Positions 6,353 through 12,589 of a stretch of 22,048 bases of DNA are shown here, piece after piece. Source of the stretch: Clostridia bacterium (GTDB taxonomy: Bacteria; Bacillota; Clostridia; Monoglobales; Monoglobaceae). The position numbers and the translations under genes are program-made. The stretch spans positions 1-22,048 of the forward strand of contig JAFQRU010000010.1 of assembly GCA_017409915.1 (NCBI GenBank), written 5' to 3'. How positions within the stretch are numbered: position 1 is the first letter of the stretch; each line of letters begins with the position of its first letter. The notes beneath the pieces were generated by a model, which was not told the DNA's origin, made no database searches, and saw only the letters and a program-made list of their open reading frames with translations.

Positions 6353-6453
6353 GCGCCCATGTGCGTTTCTGAGCAAAAGCGAAGAAAAGTTCGCACGGGC
6401 AATTAAATCTGCCGGAGGTGATAACGGGAAAGGGACTTTCGCGTTATCACCCA
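6312..6453 (-). ncRNA. Candidate structured small RNA or bofA leader (three hairpins)
   Basis: The gap between the radical SAM gene and bofA (6267-6524) has no convincing gene but contains three stems. (A) 6417-6451: GGTGATAACG/CGTTATCACC, a G-G mismatch, then GAAAG/CTTTC around a GGA loop. (B) 6351-6402: GTGCG/CGCAC extended by a CCC/GGG outer stem and TTTCT/AGAAA inner stem. (C) 6317-6347: CTCTTATC/GATAAGAG. On the minus strand stem C is followed by TTTTTA, like an intrinsic terminator. A TATATT box just upstream of stem A (minus strand, about 6460-6465) would start transcription at about 6453, but no clear -35 is seen. It matches no RNA family I recognise. Confidence 0.4.
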
Positions 6454-6524
6454 TTGAAAATATATGCTTGCCCGCCTTGAAAAAATCACTCGTTCCGCTC
6501 AATTTGTCCATAATCATCCCAAAA

Positions 6525-7130
6525 TTATTCAATATACTCCCTCACTCTGAATGAAACACCGCAGTTTTTGGCGATATTCCGGCAGTTTTCAATTTCCTCA
6601 GGGGTTATGGTTTTATCCACCACCGAGAAAATAACAGTTTCAACATATTTCTTTGCTTCTTTTCCAAATTCAATAAGTCCCGAAAAAGCTGAAAGACCGT
6701 AACGACTCTGGCAAAGAGCATCATATTTTTCAGCCGTGTCAGTATTAAGGCTTATGGAAACAATGTCAAAAAGCCCCTCCATTTCGGGAGCGATGTTTCG
6801 CCCTGCAATAAGGCTTCCCTGACCGTTCGTGTTAACGCGTATTTTGATGTTTTTGTCCTGTTCTTTTATCCATTTTGCAACCTCTTTGCAATCGTCAAAC
6901 CTTTCAAAAGGCTCTCCAAAACCGCAAAAAACAACCATATCGAAATCTTTAAGATTTCGCTTTTTAATGTCTTCTATTATCTCCTCTGCGGAGGGTTCTC
7001 TTTCAAGCCAGAGGTTGTCCTCGCCGTTAACATTGTCCTGCTTGTCACGGACACAAAAGGCGCAAGCGTTGGAGCATCTGTTTGTAAGATTTATGTATAG
7101 GGAATCCCCTAAGATATATGTTATAACCAT
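6525..7130 (-). CDS. Radical SAM protein, TatD-associated type
   Basis: A 201-aa protein with the radical SAM cluster motif C19-x3-C23-x2-C26 (in NRCSNACAFC), an unusual N-terminal lead YILGDSLYINLTNRC, the GGE-equivalent FCGFGEPFERF (about 89-99) and a later SISLN strand. The lead, the short length and the C-terminal REYIE ending fit the 'TatD-associated radical SAM' family, which in many Firmicutes is encoded beside a tatD nuclease gene; no tatD is seen here. Substrate unknown. ATG at 7130 with AAAGGAA 8-10 bases upstream; it begins 14 bases after the tsaD stop and is surely in the same operon. Confidence 0.82.
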   Translation of the reverse strand: MVITYILGDSLYINLTNRCSNACAFCVRDKQDNVNGEDNLWLEREPSAEEIIEDIKKRNLKDFDMVVFCGFGEPFERFDDCKEVAKWIKEQDKNIKIRVNTNGQGSLIAGRNIAPEMEGLFDIVSISLNTDTAEKYDALCQSRYGLSAFSGLIEFGKEAKKYVETVIFSVVDKTITPEEIENCRNIAKNCGVSFRVREYIE

Positions 7131-7144
7131 AATAAGTTCCTTTC

Positions 7145-8149
7145 CTAATCAAGCGAAAGTGAGGGGACAGCGTTTAAAGAAAGGTCTGCCGTCTCTCCGT
7201 TCCCAAATGCAAAGTATGCCGCACAGCCAATCATTGCGGCGTTGTCTGTGCATAAAGACAGGGACGGATATGAAAGGGAAAGCCCTTTCTTTTTCGCCTT
7301 TTCTTCTATTCTCTCTCTTAAAAGCTTGTTAGCCGCAACGCCGCCGGCAAGAGCGATTTTATCTACGCCACATTTCACGGCGCAGTCAATCAAATGGCTT
7401 GACAAAACATCAACAACCGCTTCCTGAAAAGATGCGGCAACATCGGCTTTGTTTATCTCCTCGCCCTTTTGCTCTGCGTTGTGGATATAATTTATAACTG
7501 CGGTTTTAACCCCGCTAAAACTGAAATCAAAACCGTCTTCGCCCATATTAACTCTTGGGAAATGAATCGCATTCGGGTTTCCCTTTTCCGCTTCCCGTGA
7601 AACGGCAGGGCCACCCGGATAGCCAAGACCCAAAACTCTTGAAACCTTGTCAAAGGCTTCTCCTGCTGCATCGTCGCAGGTTTTCGCAAGGACCTCATAG
7701 GTGTTATAATCCTTAACATAAACAATATGGCTATGCCCACCGGACGCAACAAGGCAGACAAAAGGCGGCTTAAAATCAGGGTTTTCGATATAGTTGGCGC
7801 AAATATGCCCCTTAATATGATGAACAGGAATTAAAGGCTTATTTTGTGCAAAGGCAAGTCCTTTCGCCGCGGAAACTCCAACCAAAAGAGCGCCCACAAG
7901 GCCAGGGCCATAGGTTACGGCAAAGGCGTCAATGTCATCAAAGGTAAGCTTTGCCTCGGATAGGGCAAGGGCAACCACCTGATTGATGTTTTCAATATGA
8001 AGCCTTGACGCAATCTCAGGGACAACCCCGCCATAGCGCTTATGAGTTTCAATCTGTGTATTTATAATATTTGACAAAACATTGGTGCCGTTTTCAACAA
8101 CCGCCGCCGCTGTTTCGTCGCAAGAACTCTCTATTGCAAGAATTTTCAT
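7145..8149 (-). CDS. tsaD: tRNA N6-adenosine threonylcarbamoyltransferase TsaD
   Basis: A 334-aa protein of full family length. The N-terminus MKILAIESSCDETAAAVV is the ASKHA ATP-binding signature of TsaD/Gcp, and the metal-binding histidines are H111 and H115 in PVHHIKGH. Later family blocks include YPGGPAVSREA, FDFSFSGVKTA and VAGGVAAN-like LAGGVAANKLLR, then CTDNAAMIGC. With TsaB, TsaC and TsaE (not in the window) it makes t6A at position 37 of ANN-decoding tRNAs. ATG at 8149 follows AGGTGA. It is the first gene of a minus-strand operon whose promoter lies back-to-back with that of rlmB. Confidence 0.97.
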   Translation of the reverse strand: MKILAIESSCDETAAAVVENGTNVLSNIINTQIETHKRYGGVVPEIASRLHIENINQVVALALSEAKLTFDDIDAFAVTYGPGLVGALLVGVSAAKGLAFAQNKPLIPVHHIKGHICANYIENPDFKPPFVCLVASGGHSHIVYVKDYNTYEVLAKTCDDAAGEAFDKVSRVLGLGYPGGPAVSREAEKGNPNAIHFPRVNMGEDGFDFSFSGVKTAVINYIHNAEQKGEEINKADVAASFQEAVVDVLSSHLIDCAVKCGVDKIALAGGVAANKLLRERIEEKAKKKGLSLSYPSLSLCTDNAAMIGCAAYFAFGNGETADLSLNAVPSLSLD

Positions 8150-8183
8150 AACTTTTCACCTGCGCAAAAATAAATTCATTTAT

Positions 8184-8212
8184 ATTATACTTTAAGGAAA
8201 ACAATTTTGCAA
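8184..8212 (-). promoter_or_regulatory. Promoter of tsaD
   Basis: On the minus strand, TTGCAA (8212-8207), 17-base spacer, TATAAT (8189-8184), about 35 bases before the tsaD ATG. Confidence 0.82.
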
Positions 8213-8224
8213 TACTTTTTATTA

Positions 8225-8253
8225 TTGCAAAATCCTGTATATTGTGATATAAT
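8225..8253 (+). promoter_or_regulatory. Extended -10 promoter of the rlmB operon
   Basis: TTGCAA (8225-8230), 17-base spacer, TATAAT (8248-8253) preceded by TGA (TG-n extension). The start point would be near 8260, leaving a very short leader before GGAGGG at 8265. Confidence 0.85.
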
Positions 8254-8278
8254 TTATCTAATGTGGAGGGTAGAGAAA

Positions 8279-9010
8279 ATGGAAGATAAAATATACGGAA
8301 GAAACCCCGTTATAGAGGCGCTTTCAGGAGACAGAGAGATAGATAAAATATTTTTTCAGGATGGCTTAACCCACAGCCTTATTTCCAAAATAACGGCTAT
8401 GGCAAAGGAGAAAAGAATTCCTTATAAGTTTGTTAACCGCAAGAAGCTTGACGAGCTCGCAGAGGGCGGAAACCATCAGGGCGTGGTGGCTTTTGTTGCT
8501 ATGCAAAGCTACGCTACCGTTGAAGATATTTTAGAAAGGGCAAAAGAAAAAGGGGAGCCTCCTTTTATCCTTATTGCTGACGGACTTTCTGACCCCCACA
8601 ACTTAGGAAGCATTATAAGAACTGCCAACGCGGCAGGGATGCACGGGATAATTATCCCGAAAAACCGAAGCGTAAGCCTTAACGCCGTTGTTGCAAAGGT
8701 TAGCGCAGGGGCTATTGAACATATTCCCGTTGCCAAGGTTGCAAACATTGCCCAGACCATAGAAAAGCTCAAAAAAGAGGGCGTATGGGTGGCAGGAACA
8801 GACCTTAGCGCCAGCAGGTATCATTATGACGCCGACCTTAAAGGCCCTCTTGCAATTGTTATAGGAAGCGAGGGCGAGGGCATCGGCAGACTTGTTAAAG
8901 AAAAATGCGACTTTTTGGTTAAAATTCCTATGATTGGAGAAATTGAATCCCTTAACGCATCTGTTGCGGCAGGGGTGCTTATATACGAAGCTATAAGACA
9001 AAGGAGTTAA
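8279..9010 (+). CDS. rlmB: 23S rRNA (guanosine-2'-O)-methyltransferase RlmB-like, TrmH/SpoU family
   Basis: A 243-aa protein. The ATG at 8279 is chosen because GGAGGG lies 8 bases upstream; the open frame extends 24 codons further but across the promoter. Residues about 5-80 form the L30e-like RNA-binding domain (YGRNPVIEAL start). The SPOUT knot carries the three family motifs: NLGSIIRTANAAG, IVIGSEGEGIGRL and IESLNASVAAGVLIYEA. It would methylate a ribose in 23S rRNA (G2251 in E. coli numbering) using S-adenosylmethionine; a tRNA target such as that of TrmH paralogues cannot be fully excluded. It is the first gene of an operon with comM, trmL and a DUF4364 gene; the comM ATG is only 3 bases after its stop. 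Confidence 0.9.
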   Translation: MEDKIYGRNPVIEALSGDREIDKIFFQDGLTHSLISKITAMAKEKRIPYKFVNRKKLDELAEGGNHQGVVAFVAMQSYATVEDILERAKEKGEPPFILIADGLSDPHNLGSIIRTANAAGMHGIIIPKNRSVSLNAVVAKVSAGAIEHIPVAKVANIAQTIEKLKKEGVWVAGTDLSASRYHYDADLKGPLAIVIGSEGEGIGRLVKEKCDFLVKIPMIGEIESLNASVAAGVLIYEAIRQRS

Positions 9011-9013
9011 TCT

Positions 9014-10543
9014 ATGCTTGCAAAGGTTAAAAGCTCGGCACTAAACGGAATTGACGGCTTTATCGTTGAAGTTGAGGTTGATATAACAAACGCTCTTCCT
9101 TCTTTTGAGATTGTGGGCCTTGGTGATGCGGCGGTTAAAGAGTCAAAGGAGCGAATTCGCTCTGCAATAAAAAATACAGGCCTTCATATGCCTGCTAAAA
9201 AAATTGTGGTAAACCTTGCCCCTGCAAGCGTGAAGAAGGCAGGAGCTTTATATGATTTGCCTATTTCTCTTGCTGTTCTTATGGCGTCAGACCAGATTAA
9301 AACTAAAAATATAGAGGAATATATCCTTTTAGGCGAGCTTGCCTTAGACGGAAGTCTTCGGTCTATAAGAGGAATTCTCCCTATGGTAATTTCTGCTTAC
9401 CAGAGCGGATATAAAAAGGTTATTCTCCCAAAAGGCAACGCCAAAGAGGCGGCCATAATTGAGGGAATGGAGGTTTTCGGAGCGGAAAATCTTCGTCAGG
9501 TGGCGGAGCATATTTCCGGGGAAAACCCAATTGAAAAAACAATTGTAAACAGTGAAGAATTGTTTGCAAAGCGAAATGAATATGACTTTGATTTTGCAGA
9601 TGTAAAAGGTCTTGAAAGCATTAAGAGAGCCCTTTTAATCGCGGCGGCGGGCGGCCATAATGTTGCCCTTTCGGGCCCTCCAGGGTCAGGAAAAACTATG
9701 CTTGCCAAAAGGCTCCCGGGGATTCTCCCTGATTTAAGCTTTGAGGAGGCTTTGGAGGCAACTAAAATTCACAGTATTTCAGGTCTTCTTCCCGAAGATG
9801 TTCCTATGATAGTAAACCGTCCTTTCAGAAACCCTCATCATACGGTTTCGGCGGTGGGCCTTTCAGGCGGCGGAACAAATCCAAAACCGGGAGAAGTCAG
9901 CCTTGCTCATAACGGAGTTCTGTTTTTGGACGAGCTTCCCGAGTTTCGCAGAGATGCTCTTGAAATTTTAAGACAGCCTCTTGAAGACAGAGAGATAACC
10001 ATAACCCGAACAGGGGGAACAAATACATATCCTTGTAATTTTATGCTTGTTGCGGCCTATAACCCGTGTCCCTGCGGCTATTTAGGAGATAAAAATCACG
10101 ATTGCTTCTGCACAGAGGGGCAGATTTCAAAATATATGAGCCGTATAAGCGGACCGCTCCTTGACAGAATTGATATTCTGGTTAAAGTCCCTGCTGTAAG
10201 TTTTGAAGAGCTTGAAGGGAAAAAGAGCGGAGAAACCTCTGCCCAGATAAGGGAAAGAGTTAACAAAGCAAGAAAAATTCAGCTTGAAAGATATAAGGGA
10301 ACAAACATTTTCTCAAACAGCCAGCTCACTCCTGAGCTTATGGAAAAATATTGCGCGTTGGACAGCGCGGGTAGCAATATCTTAAAGTTCGCTTTTGAGA
10401 AAATGGGACTTTCAGGAAGAGCATATAACCGAATTTTAAAAGTGGCAAGAACAATTGCTGACCTTGAAAATTCCGAGAACATTCTTCCTGAGCATATAAC
10501 AGAGGCGATTCAGTATCGAAACGCCGACACAGATAAGGTTTAG
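9014..10543 (+). CDS. comM: YifB/ComM family Mg chelatase-like AAA+ ATPase
   Basis: A 509-aa protein of full family length. Residues 1-170 form the ChlI-type N-terminal domain (MLAKVKSSALNGIDG, NLAPASVKKAGALYDLPI). The AAA+ module has Walker A GPPGSGKT (221-228) and Walker B GVLFLDE (301-307). A Cys cluster (CPCGYLGDKNHDCFC) precedes a sensor region LLDRIDI, and the C-terminal lid follows. In naturally transformable bacteria ComM is a helicase promoting branch migration during DNA uptake; in Firmicutes its role is less clear. The start follows AAAGGAG; overlap of its ribosome site with the rlmB stop implies coupling. Confidence 0.95.
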   Translation: MLAKVKSSALNGIDGFIVEVEVDITNALPSFEIVGLGDAAVKESKERIRSAIKNTGLHMPAKKIVVNLAPASVKKAGALYDLPISLAVLMASDQIKTKNIEEYILLGELALDGSLRSIRGILPMVISAYQSGYKKVILPKGNAKEAAIIEGMEVFGAENLRQVAEHISGENPIEKTIVNSEELFAKRNEYDFDFADVKGLESIKRALLIAAAGGHNVALSGPPGSGKTMLAKRLPGILPDLSFEEALEATKIHSISGLLPEDVPMIVNRPFRNPHHTVSAVGLSGGGTNPKPGEVSLAHNGVLFLDELPEFRRDALEILRQPLEDREITITRTGGTNTYPCNFMLVAAYNPCPCGYLGDKNHDCFCTEGQISKYMSRISGPLLDRIDILVKVPAVSFEELEGKKSGETSAQIRERVNKARKIQLERYKGTNIFSNSQLTPELMEKYCALDSAGSNILKFAFEKMGLSGRAYNRILKVARTIADLENSENILPEHITEAIQYRNADTDKV

Positions 10544-10562
10544 TTGAAAGGACTTTTGGAAA

Positions 10563-11063
10563 ATGAGACTGCATATAGTTTTGGTCGAGCCTGAAATCCC
10601 TTCAAACACGGGGAATATTTCAAGAACCTGCTCAGTTATTGATGCCTCTTTGCATCTTGTCCACCCCCTCGGCTTTGACATAAGCGAAAAGGCGGTAAGG
10701 AGAGCAGGGCTTGACTATTGGGACGACCTTGATTTGCACGAATATCAAAGCGTTAACGAGGTTTTTGAAAAATATCCCGAGGGCGACTTTTATTTCTGCA
10801 CAACCAAAGGGAAAAAGACCCACAGCGAAATGGACTATAAAAATAACGGCAATCGGGATGTGTTTCTGGTTTTCGGCAAGGAAACGAAAGGTCTTCCCGA
10901 AAAACTGCTTAACGAACATATTGAAAAGTGCATAAGAATACCGATGCTTAAAGATAAAAGGTCATTAAACCTTTCAAACTCTGTGGCGATTGTTGCATAC
11001 GAGGTCCTTCGACAGATGGACTTTGAAAACTTGGAAAAAGAGGGCTTCTTGCCCGAAGTTTAG
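10563..11063 (+). CDS. trmL: tRNA (cytidine/uridine-34-2'-O)-methyltransferase TrmL (YibK/CspR)
   Basis: A 166-aa minimal SPOUT methyltransferase, the usual TrmL length. It has the N-terminal MRLHIVLVEPEIPSNTGNI signature, then the knot motifs VFLVFGKETKGLPE and IRIPM...RSLNLSNSVAIVAYE. It methylates the ribose of the wobble nucleotide in tRNA-Leu isoacceptors in E. coli. GAAAGGA precedes the ATG, which starts 19 bases after comM. With MnmG, TsaD and RlmB, this is the fourth RNA-modifying enzyme in the window. Confidence 0.95.
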   Translation: MRLHIVLVEPEIPSNTGNISRTCSVIDASLHLVHPLGFDISEKAVRRAGLDYWDDLDLHEYQSVNEVFEKYPEGDFYFCTTKGKKTHSEMDYKNNGNRDVFLVFGKETKGLPEKLLNEHIEKCIRIPMLKDKRSLNLSNSVAIVAYEVLRQMDFENLEKEGFLPEV

Positions 11064-11076
11064 AGGATGGGATTTT

Positions 11077-11601
11077 ATGTTTTTAGAAAAGGAAGAAATG
11101 AAATTCATAGTGCTTTATGCCTTAAAACAGTATAAAGCGCCAATGACGAGCGAAACTTTTTATGACATTATAACCTGGGACAAGGATATAATGGGCTTTT
11201 TTGATGCGGCAGCGGCCCTTTCCGAGCTTGACACAGGGGACTATGTTGAAAAGACTTTCTATCGCAACGAGGAATGTTATGCTTTAACTGAAAACGGAGC
11301 GAAAGCGTTGGAGCTTTTCGGCGAGAAATTCCCCAAAAGCATCCAGAATAAAATTGACGACGCAATCGGGAAATTAAGATATGACACCCTCTCTGACCCG
11401 AATGCTGTCTATGCGGAAGTTCTTCCCGTTACCCATAAGGAATATGGCGTAAAGCTTAGTATTATGGACGACCACAAACCACTTATGGAGCTTTCTTTAA
11501 GAATCGGGGACAGAAAGGTTGCCGAAGATGTTGCAGAAAGCTTTAAGGAAAATTCAGATAAGATATACGAGGAAATTTTGAAGATTTGTATGCCTGAATA
11601 A
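11077..11601 (+). CDS. DUF4364 family protein
   Basis: A 174-aa protein, starting at the ATG at 11077, preceded by AGAGGATGGGA; the frame stays open upstream inside trmL but with no ribosome site. The sequence MFLEKEEMKFIVLYALKQYKA... with a predicted winged-helix N-terminal half (residues about 5-85: YDIITWDKDIMGFFDAAAAL, then LTENGAKALELF, the usual wing end of MarR/PadR-like folds) and a mixed alpha/beta C-terminal half fits DUF4364, a family common in Clostridia. Function unknown; a DNA-binding role is inferred from the fold only. It is the last gene of the rlmB operon. Confidence 0.8.
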   Translation: MFLEKEEMKFIVLYALKQYKAPMTSETFYDIITWDKDIMGFFDAAAALSELDTGDYVEKTFYRNEECYALTENGAKALELFGEKFPKSIQNKIDDAIGKLRYDTLSDPNAVYAEVLPVTHKEYGVKLSIMDDHKPLMELSLRIGDRKVAEDVAESFKENSDKIYEEILKICMPE

Positions 11602-11619
11602 AATATTTTGAAAAACCTC

Positions 11620-11648
11620 TTGCAAAATATAAAAAGGTGTGATATAAT
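11620..11648 (+). promoter_or_regulatory. Extended -10 promoter of the tRNA-Arg gene
   Basis: TTGCAA (11620-11625), 17-base spacer, TATAAT (11643-11648) with TGA before it, about 16 bases upstream of the tRNA. The boxes are the same as those of the rlmB promoter. Confidence 0.85.
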
Positions 11649-11663
11649 TACGAGGTTGAATAA

Positions 11664-11740
11664 GCGCCGGTAGCTCAGCTGGATAGAGTGTTTGGCTACG
11701 AACCAAAAGGTCGGGGGTTCGAATCCCTTCCGGCGTACCA
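11664..11740 (+). tRNA. tRNA-Arg (anticodon ACG)
   Basis: A 77-base cloverleaf. The acceptor GCGCCGG pairs with CCGGCGT (first pair G-T). The D arm is GCTC...GAGT, the anticodon arm TTTGG-CTACGAA-CCAAA, and the T arm CGGGG-GTTCGAA-TCCCT in part. The discriminator is A, with CCA encoded. Anticodon ACG reads CGN codons once A34 is turned to inosine by TadA. Confidence 0.97.
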
Positions 11741-11744
11741 AAAT

Positions 11745-11774
11745 AAAAAATCCTGTCGCAAGATAGGATTTTTT
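11745..11774 (+). terminator. Intrinsic terminator of the tRNA-Arg gene
   Basis: AAAAAATCCTGTC and GATAGGATTTTTT pair around a GCAA (GNRA) tetraloop, with a T run following, 4 bases after the tRNA end. Confidence 0.9.
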
Positions 11775-11792
11775 ATTTTGTATTATTCGTTT

Positions 11793-11912
11793 TTCATTAT
11801 TCAATATTCACTATTCATTCAGAAAGACAGGATTTTCAAATGAATAATGAAGGATGAAGCCGCTTCGCTGATGAATAATTAATAATTATGGTGGCTTTGC
11901 TTTGCAAAGCTT
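11793..11912. repeat. Repeat-rich intergenic segment, possibly a dispersed element
   Basis: No gene is seen between 11775 and 12010. The segment is built of near-tandem units (TTCATTATTC, AATATTCAC, TATTCATTC). TTCATTATTC (11793-11802) recurs inverted as GAATAATGAA (11842-11851), and GACAGGATTTT (11826-11836) is the reverse complement of the left terminator arm AAAATCCTGTC (11747-11757). Further on are GAAGCCGCTTC and GCTTTGCAAAGC, two short palindromes. Such ATTCATTATTC repeats are frequent in intergenic DNA of some Clostridia; whether this is a MITE needs genome-wide copies. Confidence 0.5.
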
Positions 11913-11972
11913 ATTTTTAATTCCATCGAATTCGTGGAAATATGAGTTTCATCTAAACCATTCGGCTCTTCC

Positions 11973-12004
11973 AAAAAACCGCACACTTTCGTGTGCGGTT
12001 TTTT
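11973..12004. terminator. Bidirectional intrinsic terminator after the XRE gene
   Basis: AAAAAACCGCACAC and GTGTGCGGTTTTTT form a 14-bp perfect stem around TTTC. It ends the minus-strand regulator gene (stop at 12011) and would also stop plus-strand read-through. Confidence 0.93.
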
Positions 12005-12010
12005 GCTTTT

Positions 12011-12223
12011 TTAACTTGGTTTAATTTCGTCTGTCCTGCCTAAAATGTAATCTACGGAGGTTTTATATAAATCTGCAAGCTTTATCAGCATTGAAACAGG
12101 TATTTCGCGCAACCCTCTTTCATATCGGGCATAAACCTGTCGGTTACACAAAAGATAATCAGCAACTTGCTTTTGTGTAAAATCGTTATCTATTCGCAAA
12201 TCATATAATCTCTTGAAAAACAT
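12011..12223 (-). CDS. XRE-family helix-turn-helix transcriptional regulator
   Basis: A 70-aa single-domain Cro/CI-type protein: FKRLYDLRIDNDFTQKQVADYLLCNRQVYARYERGLREIP, followed by the VSMLIKLADLYKTSVDYILG tail typical of the fold. The ATG at 12223 is chosen over a GTG three codons earlier because GAGGTGA lies 5 bases before the ATG and the GTG overlaps it. It is divergent from the 77-aa gene, and palindromes lie between them, so it probably represses one or both promoters. Small XRE proteins in this layout serve as antitoxins, phage-like repressors or local regulators; which one is open. Confidence 0.9.
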   Translation of the reverse strand: MFFKRLYDLRIDNDFTQKQVADYLLCNRQVYARYERGLREIPVSMLIKLADLYKTSVDYILGRTDEIKPS

Positions 12224-12248
12224 TAAAATCACCTCTTGATTTTAATGT

Positions 12249-12290
12249 TACCATATGGTACTATAATATTAATAATATGGTACCATATGG
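12249..12290. promoter_or_regulatory. Paired palindromic operators between the XRE gene and the 77-aa gene
   Basis: TACCATATGGTA (12249-12260) is a perfect 12-base palindrome. TACCATATGG recurs at 12281-12290, itself overlapping a second perfect palindrome, ATATGGTACCATAT (12275-12288). The two sites are 32 bases apart (about three helical turns), flanking AT-rich -10-like boxes (TATAAT at 12262-12267 on plus; two TATTAT on minus). Repeated identical sites in a divergent spacer are typical for an autoregulated XRE repressor. Confidence 0.72.
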
Positions 12291-12318
12291 CACCGCGAAG
12301 TGTTTTAGGAGCGAAAAT

Positions 12319-12552
12319 ATGAATATAAAAGTTGAATTATTAAAAGATTACATATCTGACTTTATAAAAAACAGAATAGAAGATTTTGAAATTGATGCAT
12401 CGCAGATTGCTGATACTGTTGCAATAAATATGTTAAGAGAAATACAAAGTATAATTAAGAATGAAAGCTATTCGGACTTTGATGCCGTGGAGGAAATAGT
12501 TTGCGTATTTGAAAGGAATAATATTGATTTCGGAACTCGGCACGATTTTTGA
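12319..12552 (+). CDS. Small hypothetical protein (77 aa) divergent from the XRE regulator
   Basis: Starts at ATG 12319 with AGGAG 7 bases upstream; the frame is open further up but through the operator. The product is soluble, acidic and predicted mainly helical (NIKVELLKDYISDFIKNRIE, then a helical middle and an acidic FDAVEEIVCVFERNN end). It has no membrane segment, no signal and no catalytic motif that I recognise. The DNA is visibly more AT-rich than the neighbours, as is the XRE gene, hinting at a transferred islet. A strong terminator follows. Together with the divergent regulator it forms a two-gene unit between tRNA-Arg and the G3E GTPase genes; a partner or toxin role is only a possibility. 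Confidence 0.7.
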   Translation: MNIKVELLKDYISDFIKNRIEDFEIDASQIADTVAINMLREIQSIIKNESYSDFDAVEEIVCVFERNNIDFGTRHDF

Positions 12553-12561
12553 TATAAACAA

Positions 12562-12589
12562 AAAAGGTTAGGCGTTTGCCTAACCTTTT
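12562..12589. terminator. Bidirectional intrinsic terminator
   Basis: AAAAGGTTAGGC and GCCTAACCTTTT form a 12-bp stem around GTTT between convergent genes. The stop codon of the minus-strand GTPase (12580-12582) lies inside the right arm. Confidence 0.92.

Noticed and set aside
6320..6532. A 70-codon minus-strand frame between the radical SAM gene and bofA
   Set aside because: It has no good ribosome site, runs through all three hairpins and into the terminator stem, and its protein looks random; a structured RNA or leader is a better reading, though a small gene is not fully excluded.
11603..11630. ATATTTTG/CAAAATAT inverted repeat after the DUF4364 gene
   Set aside because: It is AT-only apart from one pair, overlaps the -35 box of the tRNA promoter and lacks a T tail, so it is not a credible terminator.
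11409..11804. A 131-codon minus-strand reading frame with RRKGFEPPTFWF-like text
   Set aside because: It is antisense to the tRNA-Arg gene and the DUF4364 gene; the 'GFEPPTFWFV' text is the familiar spurious translation of a tRNA complement.
11664..11972. Possible attachment-site duplication of the tRNA 3' end flanking the islet
   Set aside because: No direct repeat of the tRNA 3' end was found downstream, and there is no integrase gene.
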